This document shows, piece by piece, positions 11,603 through 22,778 of a stretch of DNA of 64,000 nucleotides. The position numbers were made by a program, and so were the translations under genes. Position 1 is the first letter of the stretch. Every line of letters begins with the position of its first letter. The notes below the pieces were generated by a model, which was given only the letters and a program-made list of their open reading frames with translations, searched no databases and had not been told where the DNA came from. The DNA is from Liriodendron chinense (taxonomy: Eukaryota; Streptophyta; Magnoliopsida; Magnoliales; Magnoliaceae): positions 2,712,361 to 2,776,360 of the forward strand of contig ML058453.1 in the NCBI GenBank assembly GCA_003013855.2. The letters run 5' to 3'.

Positions 11603-12528
11603 TTGGTCACAACACGTGACATGTGGCAAGTGGGCCGGTGGATCAGACTCGCCTCCAGATGGGACACGTCCATGGATGGCCGTTCTTGAAAATGAATCCA
11701 ATCCGACGGTCTTATTCATTCGGACGTTGTCCTTCAAATGTACGTTCGAGATGAAAACGGATTTGACAGCAGAGACTGATGGCTAGGATCGTCCACTCAG
11801 TCAAATTATCAGCTAACGGCCAGCTAAATAGATCAGGAGCCGCTAGATGGAGATCCTGGATCCACCTTCCCAAGTTCATCGGGTAATGGGCCACAAATAT
11901 CCAGCGCGACAGATCAATTACCGTCCAATATGCCTAATTCAATGGACCATAACATGGACGGCCCACCTACTTCCGAATCATCACACTTCTCAAACAGTTT
12001 TAATCACTCGACGTGATTTATTATTTTTATCACATCCAATCCATTGTTCACAAGTCCTAAGATCGGATGGCTGAGATGGTTTGATCTTTCTTGAATGGGG
12101 CCCATCGTATAAAATAACGGACACATTCTATTGAAGTCGTGTGGTTGGTAATAGGTGGGGGCGCACCACGACAGCTAGTGCGCACACTAGGCGTGATTAT
12201 TGTGGCTTTGTTGTAGTACTAAGTAGGTAATAATGAAAGAGTACAATGGATTCCTGCCAATGGACGGTGGAGAATGTGGATCGTATCTACTTTTATTGTG
12301 TACCGCTCCATTTTTCGTCCTCTTTGGATGGTCGACGGTCGATGCCGCCTTGGTGGCTGCCCGTGTTTTTCAGGGCCAGTCAACTCGTCTCAATCATTGA
12401 GGTTTTTAGCGCACTGTCTGCCGACCTCGACGTGAATTCCCAGCTACAGTTTAGGTGTAGGGAATCCGTGCAACAAAAAACTCCGATGCGGCCCACCGGT
12501 GATGTTTGACTCACACCCACTCTAATCT

Positions 12529-12902
12529 GGACGCGGATTGCGTCCGACCACTGGTCGGACCTTTAACCGTCCGACCAGATCAGTGTTGGGACCCACCATG
12601 ACCATACCGTTCATCCCTTTTAGAAGATCATAGTAGGATATTCCCCCCAAAACAAGGAAGATCCAACGTTCAAGTGGGACACACCAATGTTATTCGGAAC
12701 CTGATTGACATCATCACAACAATGGCGCGTTAATGTAGTGATGATGTCACCAGGTTCCGCTGTGGCCCACTTGAACGTTGGATCTTCATCAATTTTATGG
12801 TCATACCTTAAAATGATCTTAGAAAATGGATGGACAGCTTTGATAAACAGATACACCATGGTGGGTCCCCACGGCTGATCTGGTCGGACGCAATCCGCGT
12901 CC
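12529..12902. mobile_element. 374-bp foldback MITE with perfect 9-bp TSD
   Basis: The ends are GGACGCGGATTGCGTCCGAC and, reverse-complemented, GGACGCGGATTGCGTCCGAC (identical). CTCTAATCT flanks both sides (12520-12528 and 12903-12911). An inner inverted repeat pairs CCAACGTTCAAGTGGGACAC with its complement near 12780, and GGAACCTG pairs with CAGGTTCC. Confidence 0.85.
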
Positions 12903-12911
12903 CTCTAATCT

Positions 12912-13987
12912 ATCGTTTCAGACATGCAACGATAGTACGTGAGCTAAAAGTAATGCCTATCAAAAACTCAAGTGGGCCATGAAGTCTTTTGGCTTTTTAC
13001 TTTGTCACCCAGAGATTCATCTCATGAGAGTGTGTATGGTGCATCCACTTAGATGGGATTAAGTGTGATGGAATTGCATTGGATGCAATGATAACATGTG
13101 CCAGTGGTTGTCCCTAGTCCCGTGGGATGGAGGTAACCATCAATGGCATGTTTGGATGGAGATCCTAGTCTGGAATTTCGGGATCAATCCCTCATTGGAG
13201 TGTTTGGAAAGTGGTGGATACCAATTGGCAAATTACATCTCACTTCCATATGCACGTTTGGAAAGCAGTGGATACCGATAGGCAAATTACATCTCACTTC
13301 CATATGCACGTTTGGAAAGCAGTGGATACCAATACGCTTTTTGTGCCTCTTAGATAGTAGCTGGCACCTCATCTGCGCACATGCTTATTTTATCCTTCAT
13401 TCATAGCCGTTGATCTGTCGCTGATCAGACTCATACTTCCAGTGTCCAACTATATTGGGTCCTAATCCGTCCAGACTAATAGGCCGACTGTCCACCACGT
13501 CCCTATGGACCCCAACCCTCCAGATTGGTAACCAAGCTCCTTTTTTAGTCTCCACGACTTCACATGAAATTGACCGTTAAGAATCAGAGATAATGGGTGC
13601 CAATTCAACAGTGCACAACAGGATCGACCCTCACCAGCCCATCTAACCCCTTTTTTTGGTTTTCATGGCTGACGGAGCCTACCGATGGGTGGGTCGACTG
13701 CTGTAGATCAGATGTGGGGACCGTTTGAAAGTAGGTGTATGGTAGACCACCTTTGTTTCCCACCTCTGGTACAAAAAAGTCATGTGCACCGGAAGTGAAT
13801 TGTTCAAATGGATTGCTGGATAGGTTCCATAGAGATGTCCATACGGATTAAGGGCGCTCTGTCTTATCGCTACCAGATGATCTGCTGCCTAGATGCAACT
13901 TAATCCTGCATGAGTGATGATGAATTCGAGTTATGGAAGTTGATAACTAAAATTACAGGCAAGGAAGAAAAAGGGTTGCGAGCACAC
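12912..13987. other. Intergenic DNA with one short tandem repeat
   Basis: No gene seen. A 51-base tandem unit occurs at about 13210-13330 and includes CGTTTGGAAAGCAGTGGATA and AATTACATCTCACTTCCATA. The rest is unique-looking, with isolated GGCCCAC motifs. Confidence 0.5.
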
Positions 13988-14059
13988 CTTCTTCTTGTCG
14001 TCCCAGCCACGTTCAGCGACGATGACACCCAACACCTTGGCGAGACTCTGTGAACCCAT
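13988..14059 (-). other. Orphan exon-like open reading segment
   Basis: On the minus strand an ATG at 14059 opens 24 codons reading MGSQSLAKVLGVIVAERGWD followed by DKKK. They end exactly at a good donor (AAG then GTGTGC), as a first exon would. I do not recognise the protein and found no following exon within the next kilobase. It lies beside a foldback element, so it could be a captured or decayed gene fragment, or chance. Confidence 0.2.
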
Positions 14060-14208
14060 CGTCCTTGCCACGATCCAGCGCAGATATATAGCAGAAGATG
14101 GTCGCCATATCTAAGGAGTATCGAAGACGGTGGAAGCAGATGTCGATTCGATGGCAGATACGAGTCCGGTACGGTGGATTCGCAAGACTGGTTGGGGAGA
14201 TGAAGAAC

Positions 14209-14745
14209 GGATGCGGATTGGCTAGTGATCCCGACTGTCAAAGCTTTGTGGGCTCCACCATGATGTATGTGTTTTATCCACGCTATCCATCCATTTTTCT
14301 ACCTCATTTTAGGGTATGGGCCAAAAAATGAGGCAGATACAAATCTCAGGTTGACCACACCACACACCACAGGAAAACAATGTTGATTGAATGTCCACCA
14401 TTAGAAACTTCCCAGGGCCGTCCATGATGTTTATTTGCCATCCAACCTGCTTATAAGGTCACACAGACCTGGATGAAGTGAAAATAAAAATCTCAACTTG
14501 ATCCAAAACTACTGTGGCCACCAAGAAGTTTTCAACGGCGAGAATTTAATTCCCACTGTTTCCTGTGGTGTGGTCCACCTGAGATTTGGATCTGCCTCAT
14601 TTTTGGGCCCATGCCCTAAAATGAGGTGGAAAATGGATGGACAACATGGATAAAACACATACATCATGGTGGGGCTCACACAACTTTGACACCAGCCCTA
14701 GCTGGTGTTGGGGTCACTTGCCAATCTGCCTATTTTTACCCTACT
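14209..14745. mobile_element. Foldback MITE, ends approximate
   Basis: Left GGATGCGGATTGGCTAGTGA and GTGGGCTCCACCATGATGT. Right ACATCATGGTGGGGCTCACA and GTCACTTGCCAATCTGCC. The arms match through the CGTCCATCC-type module. No target duplication found. Confidence 0.6.
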
Positions 14746-15420
14746 CAGCCTATTTTTACCTGCCAAACGTGCACAATGGATGGGAAGGGGGATTTCCCGG
14801 ATCCTAGCCCACCTAATCCCCCTTTATTACAGTGCGCCAAACGCCCCCTCAATGAGTTGGATGGGATGTAAATATATCAATGGTGCACATTCTATCTCCA
14901 ATGTTTACTATATAGTGGCCCACTTGAGTTTTGGATCACGCATTAACATCAGCTTGCATAGCCGACAGATGGATGGGATGACTTTGTGTTTTATATAAAA
15001 AAAATTAAAAATTAAAGATTTATTTTTAGAAAGTAAATAAAAATATTATATACCAATGTAGTAAAAAGAAGGGTTTTTGCTACTGGTGTGAACTATAATT
15101 TAGGGTGCACTTATTAAGTGAATGAGGGTGCTGCGTTGTGCACCTTAGTACAATTAATTGGTGATCAAAATTCTAGTCATAATGTTAGTTGAGTGTGTGG
15201 TGTGCTCGACACATGAACAATATTGATATAACATTTATCATTGTTATTACATGTTGTATATGTGATGATAGTTGAGATAATTAAGATTTAGGTGGTAGTT
15301 ACATGTGTTATCATGTTTCCTTCAGGTTATATATATCCTAAATATTATTGTTTACTGTATGTAAACTCTCATTTAAACTCTTTGAAAACCATGCATGCTC
15401 ATATTTATTGTCTTGTAATT
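14746..15420. other. AT-rich intergenic DNA
   Basis: No gene or clear repeat boundary seen. Small GGCCCACTTG fragments lie near 14920. Confidence 0.45.
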
Positions 15421-15427
15421 ATCCTTT

Positions 15428-16562
15428 TGGAGTTGTTTGGATGGGAGTAAAACGAAGTAAATGAAGGGAATTGAGAGTAACTCGAGGTAAATGACATCTG
15501 AAGTGTTTTTAAATGGGAGTAAATGCTTGGAAGTGAAATGAAACGGGAGTTAATAGGCCAGTAAATTAAATATCCTCTCTGAAGTAAATGGGCCTTCGAG
15601 AGTCGCATGAGTAAACAAATATGCCGTTGTGAACATGCTCGCCAAACATGTGGCAGACTAATGATATCCCAAAACAATCTAATTATTAGCTACCTCACTA
15701 AATTATACCAATACAATCATCCAACTTGTCCAAAGGTTGGCCATCTAAATGAACGGTTAAATAACATTGGCTAGCTGTTTGTTTGTAATTCTTACATTCG
15801 TGGCCCACTTGTGGCTTGAAATTTCTTCATTTTTGACAAAAGTCTATACTGTTGGGACTCGCGAAAGCAATAGGAAAAAATCAAACACAATAATTACAAT
15901 TGCACAAGTACAATCCAAGTAAGAGAACACACTAATTTATGTGAAAAAACCATTGCAAGAAAAAACTACAGCATAAGCGATAATACACTGAATAATAAAA
16001 TTACAAGAGATGAAACTTTTCTAGACTAAAGCCTCAAGAAAAAAACATAGCTTTTTCTCTCACCAAAGCCCTTTCAACTCTTAAAAACATCTTAGCATAA
16101 CTTTAATCCCGACTATACCCACTTATATAGCAATAGAATCAAAATTAGAAACAAATAGTGCAGAACCACGCTCTGTTTAGCAATGCCAAGCAATGAGATA
16201 GTGTTTCTCGGCAATGCCGAGCAACTTTGGACAAAAATTGGGCCAAAGACAAAGTCGCTTGACAGTGCCAAGCAGCTCTGGACAACAACAACGAGATTAA
16301 AGGCATCTTTCAACATGAATGTCAATGGACTTATTACAATCATTCTATTAAATGTCGTATACATATAGTAATTTGAAATATTAAAGCTAGTTTAGGATAC
16401 CACATATATTCATGTATTGAAAATTTCTAATACATTTTATTTACTACCGTCCAAATATAATATTTTGATTTTAAATGCATTTCATTTACTCCCACACTAT
16501 GTTATTTACTCCCATTTCATTTTTCATTTATTTCAATTTACAAGCTTCTAAACAAGCTCAAA
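15428..16562. mobile_element. Possible TIR element rich in GGGAGTAAA motifs
   Basis: The left end GGAGTTGTTTGGATGGGAGT and the reverse complement of the right end (GAGCTTGTTTAGAAGCTTG) are similar. GGGAGTAAATG motifs lie on the left and CATTTACTCCC on the right. No target duplication resolved. The middle (about 15853-16370) begins TGTTGGGACTCGCGAAAGC, which looks like the end of a Copia-type LTR. Confidence 0.35.
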
Positions 16563-17353
16563 TAGATACTATTTTTTTTTTAATGCATATAGAAATTTTG
16601 GATATGTGGATTTATTGTATTACAAAGATAACTTGTCATTTTTTTTTTATTTGTCACTATTTTTATATTTATTAAAATATTTAAAAGGGAGTAATAAACC
16701 TGTCTTGAGATATTAACTATTCAAGTAAAGGCTTAAACAAAAAAAAAAAGAAAAAAGAAAAGAAAAGAAAAAATCTCTAGTATTTCTTTGCTTTATTTGT
16801 TGTGTACTGTATTCTATATCTAATAAATGCCACACAAACATCCCAGTAGGTTCATTGCCTAGTTTATCTAGGCCATGCAGACCCTTCATCTCACCTAAAT
16901 GACGGGTCACGCCAGAAATTAGGCCTGTTATTGTTATTCAAGTGGTCCCATCACAGTTCAAGGATGAGTGTTCCTACCTATCTATTTCATGTGTTGTAGC
17001 CTACCAGAGTGTCGGGTTGGCTGATTTTTTTTTTTTTTTTTTTTATATACATTAGCTAGCATGATCTCACCTATCCGATGGAGATGTTCGATGTCCTGCA
17101 TACATCATGTGGACCCCACATCGGCCTAACCTTACGGTCCATTGATTTTTGACATATGCATAGTCGGTTTGACATTGAAAAATTGAAGGATAGGATTATC
17201 GATTCGAAGTTATCACCCAGTAATGCGTCATCCAAAGAATAGATAAAATAAATGTTCGATCAGTAGAGGCTAACCCTAAAACCACTTGAACGGTTGTGGT
17301 CAACAAAACATGAGTGCTTTCTTGACAAATGGCTCACAGTCTTCCATCTGCGG

Positions 17354-17694
17354 ACGCAAATTTCTGTTGCTGGTGAGCCCGCGCTACACAAAAGGGACCT
17401 GACGCGGATTTCTGTTGTAGGTGAGCCCCTGCAACACAAAAAGGAACCACACGCCAATTTCGTTGTAGGCGAGTCCGCGCAACACAAAAAGGGTCGGGAC
17501 GCGAACTTCTGTTGTAGGTGAATCCGCGCAACACAAAAAGGGACGGGACGCGGGTTTCTGTTGTAGGTGAGTCCGTGAATCACGAAAAGGCACCGAACGC
17601 GAGTTTCTGTTGTAGGTGAGTCCGTGAATCACGAAAAGGCACCGAACGCGAGTTTCTGTTGTAGGTGAGCCCGTGCAACACAAAAAGAGACTAG
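17354..17694. repeat. 49-bp minisatellite, seven units
   Basis: Seven consecutive units of 47-49 bases have the core TTTCTGTTGTAGGTGAG followed by CCG(C/T)GCAACACAAAAAG or CCGTGAATCACGAAAAG. Units 5 and 6 are almost identical, which indicates recent expansion. Open frames on both strands here are a by-product of the repetition. Confidence 0.92.
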
Positions 17695-17711
17695 ACTCCT
17701 CCACCACACCC

Positions 17712-18098
17712 AACCTCTTTTGGGGCCAACGTGTTGTATGTGTGAAATCCACTCCGTCCATCAGGTGATAACCCTTATCTTCAATGTATGTAGCAAATAC
17801 TAGTTTGATAAATGAACTTAGATGGGCTACACCAATGGGAACATTGTAAAATTGCACGTGTCGTGCTTGATTTTTGTACTTTTCACCGAGTCATGCTTGA
17901 TGAATGGGTTTGATGAAAGATACATACTAAAGTGGGTCCCACACATGAACCATGGCTGGTATCCCACCTCATTGTTGCTGTGTTGTGGCTCACCTGACTT
18001 GTATGTCTGGTTGATTTAAGACTCCTAGGGCTATCATAGAGGATAGAACCTGATGGATGGAGTGGATTTCACATGTACAACAAGGTTGGCCCAAAGAA
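17712..18098. mobile_element. Foldback MITE (short type)
   Basis: Left GGGGCCAACGTGTTGTATGT and GAAATCCACTCCGTCCATCA. Right TGATGGATGGAGTGGATTTC and ACAACAAGGTTGGCCC. The arms pair for about 50 bases. Confidence 0.6.
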
Positions 18099-18171
18099 TT
18101 TATTTAATTTATGATGCGTAAAATAAGTACTGTTGTGGTCTTGTAGAGTATTTCGGTCCGTTAAAAAGTTG

Positions 18172-18450
18172 TAGGGCCCACTGCAATGTGTGTATGGCAT
18201 CCACTCCGTTCATCATTTGTGCCAGCTCATGTCAAGATGAGATACAAAAATCAAGTGATGCAAAACGCATGTGGGATGAAACGCCCACCGTTGAAACCTT
18301 CTTGGGCACACCGTGAAGTTTGTATGCCAGAAAATCTGTTCATCCCACCCGGATGAAAGGAAAAACTAAATCGGTCTGATTTTTGGGCTCATGTGCTGAC
18401 ACAAAATGAATGATGGACGGAGTGGATGTCACCAACAGATCACAAGCTTT
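18172..18450. mobile_element. Foldback MITE, short copy
   Basis: GTAGGGCCCACTGCAATGTG and CATCCACTCCGTTCATCAT pair with ATGATGGACGGAGTGGATGT at 18410-18431. The ends are diffuse. Confidence 0.5.
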
Positions 18451-19822
18451 TTGTTTCAAGGGCTACCTACAATAGCTGTAGTAAAAATTCGGATGTAGAA
18501 GCACACTCGTTTGCAGAAGCTTCAAATGTCCAAGCTGATAGATCCTCCTGTCATGATATAGACCTTTCATCTTGAAGGCCCCACCACATATGGGCCAAAA
18601 TCTTCATTTTTATATAAATCTTTGCCATCCACACAAGCTTGAATTTGAGAGAGCTTCCATGGACCGTTGTTTCTTGCTCACCTTTTATGGACAGGTTTAT
18701 TCATTGCAGTTTAACCAAGTAAATGAACGGTCTAGATCATCAGCTAACTGGCTAGTGTTAGGGTCACCAGCCAAACAGTGTCCCATCCACATGAGCCCAA
18801 AAAGTGGGACCCACCGGTATATTGTGTGGGGCCCTGACTAAAACAACAATAATTCGCTTCACTTCTTATTCCCTTGGGCTAGACACTGTTTGCTACAAAC
18901 ATTACACCATTTGAAAAATGGTGGTGATTCATCCTCCTCAAGTGGGGCACTGGTGTAAAACTATCCAGACCATCCAAACTGTGGATAGAGGATATGTATC
19001 TGAAATCGCACTCATCAAGCAATCTAATTAATGGACATTCAATGGATGGTTAAAAGTAAAGTAATGAATGGACCAAATTCGATGGCTAAAAAATTAAATG
19101 GTTAATCTCAGTCAAAATTTTTGCGGATACTACATCCACAGTCAGCTCATCGGTTTGGATGGTCCAGATTGCCATACAACTATAAGTTTGAGGATTCACT
19201 TTTTTTTTTTTTTTTTTAAATGGTACAGACAAACATTCAAATCAACCGCCTTCCCATTGAGAAAATGTTGGCATTTGATGATTAATGTTCATGCTTTACA
19301 CAGTCGTACACGTGTCATATACTTAATTTAATTTAAACCGTACAAATCGTGGGACGCTCTTTTAATGGCTTATTAAGAAACGACGGAAAGCAAGCTGTTG
19401 TTTGGCAACATGGATTTAAAATCCTATGGAGTCAAAGTAAGGAAAGCAGAAAAGATCTTCGGCGGGATTTTGGAGGAATAAAAATCCACACCATATCAAA
19501 ATCCTACCTATCAAATGTCCCAAAAATCCATTATCTCCACAAAATCTATAATCTGTGGGACATTTAAACGGGTGGTTTAAATGAAAATAGACCAAGGTCC
19601 AAATTCCACAAATAGATGTTCATCAATCAGAGGCTGGAATTGTTTAATCCAAGTGATTGTGGGGTCATGACTTATGTCCCATCTATACTTTGTTTGAGAT
19701 ATAGACCACTTATCAGGTGGGCCCCACCATGGACACGCTTTACCCCAAAAGTAAGGATTGTACATTCATACCCGACCTATACCACCACAAATTTCGCTGG
19801 AATATTATTCATCTTCATCAAT
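18451..19822. other. Intergenic DNA, no gene seen
   Basis: Unique-looking sequence with a 17-base T run at about 19200 and isolated GGTGGGCCCCACC motifs near 19720. The short frames do not resemble known proteins. Confidence 0.5.
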
Positions 19823-20314
19823 GGAGCGGATTACCTGCGGCCCCCCTCTGTCCCAAGACCCTGCGGCCCTTACCGTGGGGCCCACATTGATTTATGTACT
19901 CTATATCTACGCCATCCATTCGTTTTTCCATATCTTTTTAGGGCATGAGCCCAAAAATGAAGAAGATCCAAATTTCAAGGTGTACCATACCAAAGGAAAT
20001 AATGGTGATTGAATGCCCTACCATTAAAAACTTCCTAAGGTTCACGGTAATATTTATTTGCCATCCAATCTGTTGATAAGGTCACACAAACCTGAATGAA
20101 GGGCAAAGAAAAAAGCAGCTTGATCCAACACTTTTGTGGCCCATTAATGGTCAATCACCACTGTTTCCTTTGGTATGGTCCACCTGATATTTGGATCTGC
20201 TTCATTTTTAGGCTCATTCCCTATAAAATAATATGAAAAAAAGGATGGACGGTGTGGATATAGAATACATACATCAAGTTGGGTCCACCATAAGGGCTGC
20301 ACCTAATCTGCTCC
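19823..20314. mobile_element. Foldback MITE
   Basis: It starts GGAGCGGATTACCTGCGGCC and ends, reverse-complemented, GGAGCAGATTAGGTGCAGCC. The arms carry CTTACCGTGGGGCCCAC and CGCCATCCATTCG modules. A convincing 9-bp duplication was not found. Confidence 0.62.
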
Positions 20315-20696
20315 CATTTATCACAAGTGCTTCGTAAGCCTGATGAGTGGACCAGCTATTTAGACCAGTGGCTTGTGTGCTCTGGGCCCATCCGACGAAC
20401 GGTGTAGATCTCACACCAGATTCCCATATTGGCAAGTTCTACCGTTTCTTAACATCGAAACAAGTGGGGCTCTGGGCAACCGTTGGAGAGCATGATTTTG
20501 AGTCATCCAAATTTCGGGGCAGGTTGTGAAGGGAGCGTAACATTGATCAAGCGATCCTAACCATTAAATCGATAGCAATTTGGATGAACGGTTAAAAGGA
20601 AAATAATCATGAGTAGTCGATCCAGTACGGTCAAATTCAATCTTATCATCCACCATATATCATGATTTTTCTTTCATGCAACGTACACAGTTAAGT

Positions 20697-21301
20697 GGGC
20701 GTGGATTTCCTGAGAAAGCCTTGCCCAGGAAGTTCCTGCGCTGAGAACCAAGGTGGGCCCACAGTGATGTTTTTTATAAATCCACTCCGTCCATCTGTTT
20801 TTGGGAGCTCATTTTAGGACGTGAGAACAAAAGTAACCGGATTCAAGACTCAAGTGGGCCTCACTAAAGGAAAAGGTGGGTAGGTAAATTACTACAATTG
20901 AAACCTCCCTGGGGTCCACAGTGATGTTTATATGACACCCATACCGTTCATAATGTCACTACTACTGGGATGAAGCTGGAAAGCCAGCCGACCAACCCTT
21001 AGGATTGAGCTCCAACACAAATATTATCCTGATTCGAAACTCCCGTGGCTCCACAAATATTTCAACTATGGACTGTTCAATCCTCACGTTTTCGGCCCAC
21101 TTGAGTCTTGGATCCGGTTCATTTTTGCTTTCATGTCCTAAAATGAGCTCTCAAAACGGATGGACGGGGTGGATTTATCAAAAACATCACTGCAGGCCCC
21201 ACCTTGGTTCTCAGCGCAGGAACAACGGATGGACGGGGTGGATTTATCAAAAACATCACTGTGGGCCCCACCTTGGTTCTCAGCGCAGGAAATCCGCGCC
21301 C
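20697..21301. mobile_element. 605-bp foldback MITE (family B) with perfect TSD and known empty site
   Basis: The ends are GGGCGTGGATTTCCTGAGAA and, reverse-complemented, GGGCGCGGATTTCCTGCGC. CAGTTAAGT flanks both sides (20688-20696 and 21302-21310). In the duplicated segment the same place reads ACGTACGCAGTTAAGTTAGC with a single CAGTTAAGT, so it is the uninserted site. The right arm has a 69-bp tandem duplication. Confidence 0.93.
21156..21292. repeat. 69-bp tandem duplication of a MITE terminal arm
   Basis: ACGGATGGACGGGGTGGATT recurs 69 bases later, and each unit runs to CTTGGTTCTCAGCGCAGG. The right arm is therefore present twice. Confidence 0.88.
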
Positions 21302-22180
21302 CAGTTAAGTTAGCAATTTGTATGGTCTGGATTTTTACACAACAACACTTTATAATCGAGGGTAGCCTACAATTGAATAGAAGTATATTAGCTCATCACC
21401 ACTTTAAATTGGTGGTGACTCTTCAACCGTGTATATGGCCTAGTCCTACAGCAATCCACGCCATTCAAATGTCCGTAACAATTGCAGATGGAGCACAGCA
21501 CAAAACTTATATTAAAAAGACTATAGTAACCTTCTGATATTTTCCTCTGAACTTAGAACAACCGTCTATGTTGATTTTAACCATCTATTTGTTAAATATC
21601 AATTGAATAGTTAGAATTCCTTGATCAGTACGGTTTTAGACATATGATCTATCATTCAGATGGTATGGATAGCCGTACATGAGTGCCACAGGCTATTCAT
21701 AATCATTTCCAAAATGGTAGTGAATACATAGAGTCTCTATTGCACTGTAGCATTTGGATTCAAAACAATGTTCCAATATTCCAAATCATTCATATGAAGG
21801 CCATCAAGGTAGATGCCGACTAATTTCAACCTTTTGATCATTTAGGTGTGAACCTTCTTCTTAATAATAGTTGCTTTTCAAGCAAACTTCTTGGCAATTT
21901 TAGGTATCATAACCATAAATTGCATATTGGTCTGATGATTAACGGTTTCGATCATCTAAAATGATCCTAGGTTGTCGCTACTTATAATAATAACATGCAA
22001 AGTGTCAGCCTCACCATGTGCATGTGTCTTATGCGGACCACTTTCACTCACATCTTGTGGCTACCAGAAGGTAGCATGTCCATCACTACTTAGAACAGCA
22101 TGCAAAAATTAACCTCATCATGTCTTATGCAAGCCAGTCTCGTAAGAATGCGCACATCCTTAGGTCATAGAACACTCAAG

Positions 22181-22355
22181 TCCATAGCTCAAGTGGCTGA
22201 CTGAGTGAAGATAGCTTCGTTTCAACTTTGAGGTCATGTCATCGATTCCCAGTGGGGTGGCTAACATTGCCAAGTGACTAACCAAGGTGGCTGGGTGTAC
22301 TAACAATGAGGTGTGTGAACTAACCCGTAAAAGAAAAAAAAAATAAAATAATAAT
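22181..22355 (+). mobile_element. SINE-like sequence (copy in duplication unit 1)
   Basis: TAGCTCAAGTGG resembles a tRNA A box, and GTCATCGATTCCC about 55 bases on resembles a B box. An A-rich tail follows near 22325. A second copy lies at 23931-24103 because of the segmental duplication. tRNA origin is inferred only from the box motifs. Confidence 0.4.
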
Positions 22356-22586
22356 CCTTAGGTCATGGAGATTTTGATGTAGCTAGTGGAATCACAAGCA
22401 TGTTTAAATTTGGGTATGATAGTCTTTTAGTCTTAATACTTATAACCGATTTATGCAATTGTAAGTGATCAAAGTCCTAAATGGCACACTCACACACTTA
22501 TATGGAGTACAAATGCTACGTTAGCTGACATAAAGTCTGCGTTAATGGGTGAATACTATCCATTCTAACATCAACTTAGTCCCTTT

Positions 22587-22734
22587 ACATGAGGGCCATT
22601 CAATTGCACCGTAGGTATACTTAAAGATCTGTGTGGTCATGACCAAGGCAACAAGGTTCTACATGAGGGCCATTCAATTGCACCGTAGGTATACTTAAAG
22701 ATCTGTGTGGTCATGACCAAGGCAACAAGGTTCA
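22587..22734. repeat. 74-bp tandem duplication
   Basis: ACATGAGGGCCATTCAATTG occurs at 22587 and again at 22661, and each unit runs to CAACAAGGTTC. Copy 2 of the segmental duplication has it once. Confidence 0.88.
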
Positions 22735-22778
22735 TGAAATATAATTCTTCCTTGGCTATAACTTTTGTATCTAATCGA

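Larger units (their letters stand above)
20398..22778 (+). repeat. Tandem segmental duplication, copy 1 (with MITE)
   Basis: It starts near GTGTAGATCTCACACCAGAT and ends TTTTGTATCTAATC. It is repeated at 22779-24403 with scattered substitutions. It carries the 20697-21301 element and a 74-bp tandem duplication (about 22587-22734), both missing from copy 2. No coding gene recognised. Confidence 0.88.

Noticed and set aside
17260..17857. Overlapping long frames on both strands over 17260-17857
   Set aside because: They follow from the 49-bp minisatellite, where three units make a multiple of three. Both strands are open and the content is repetitive.
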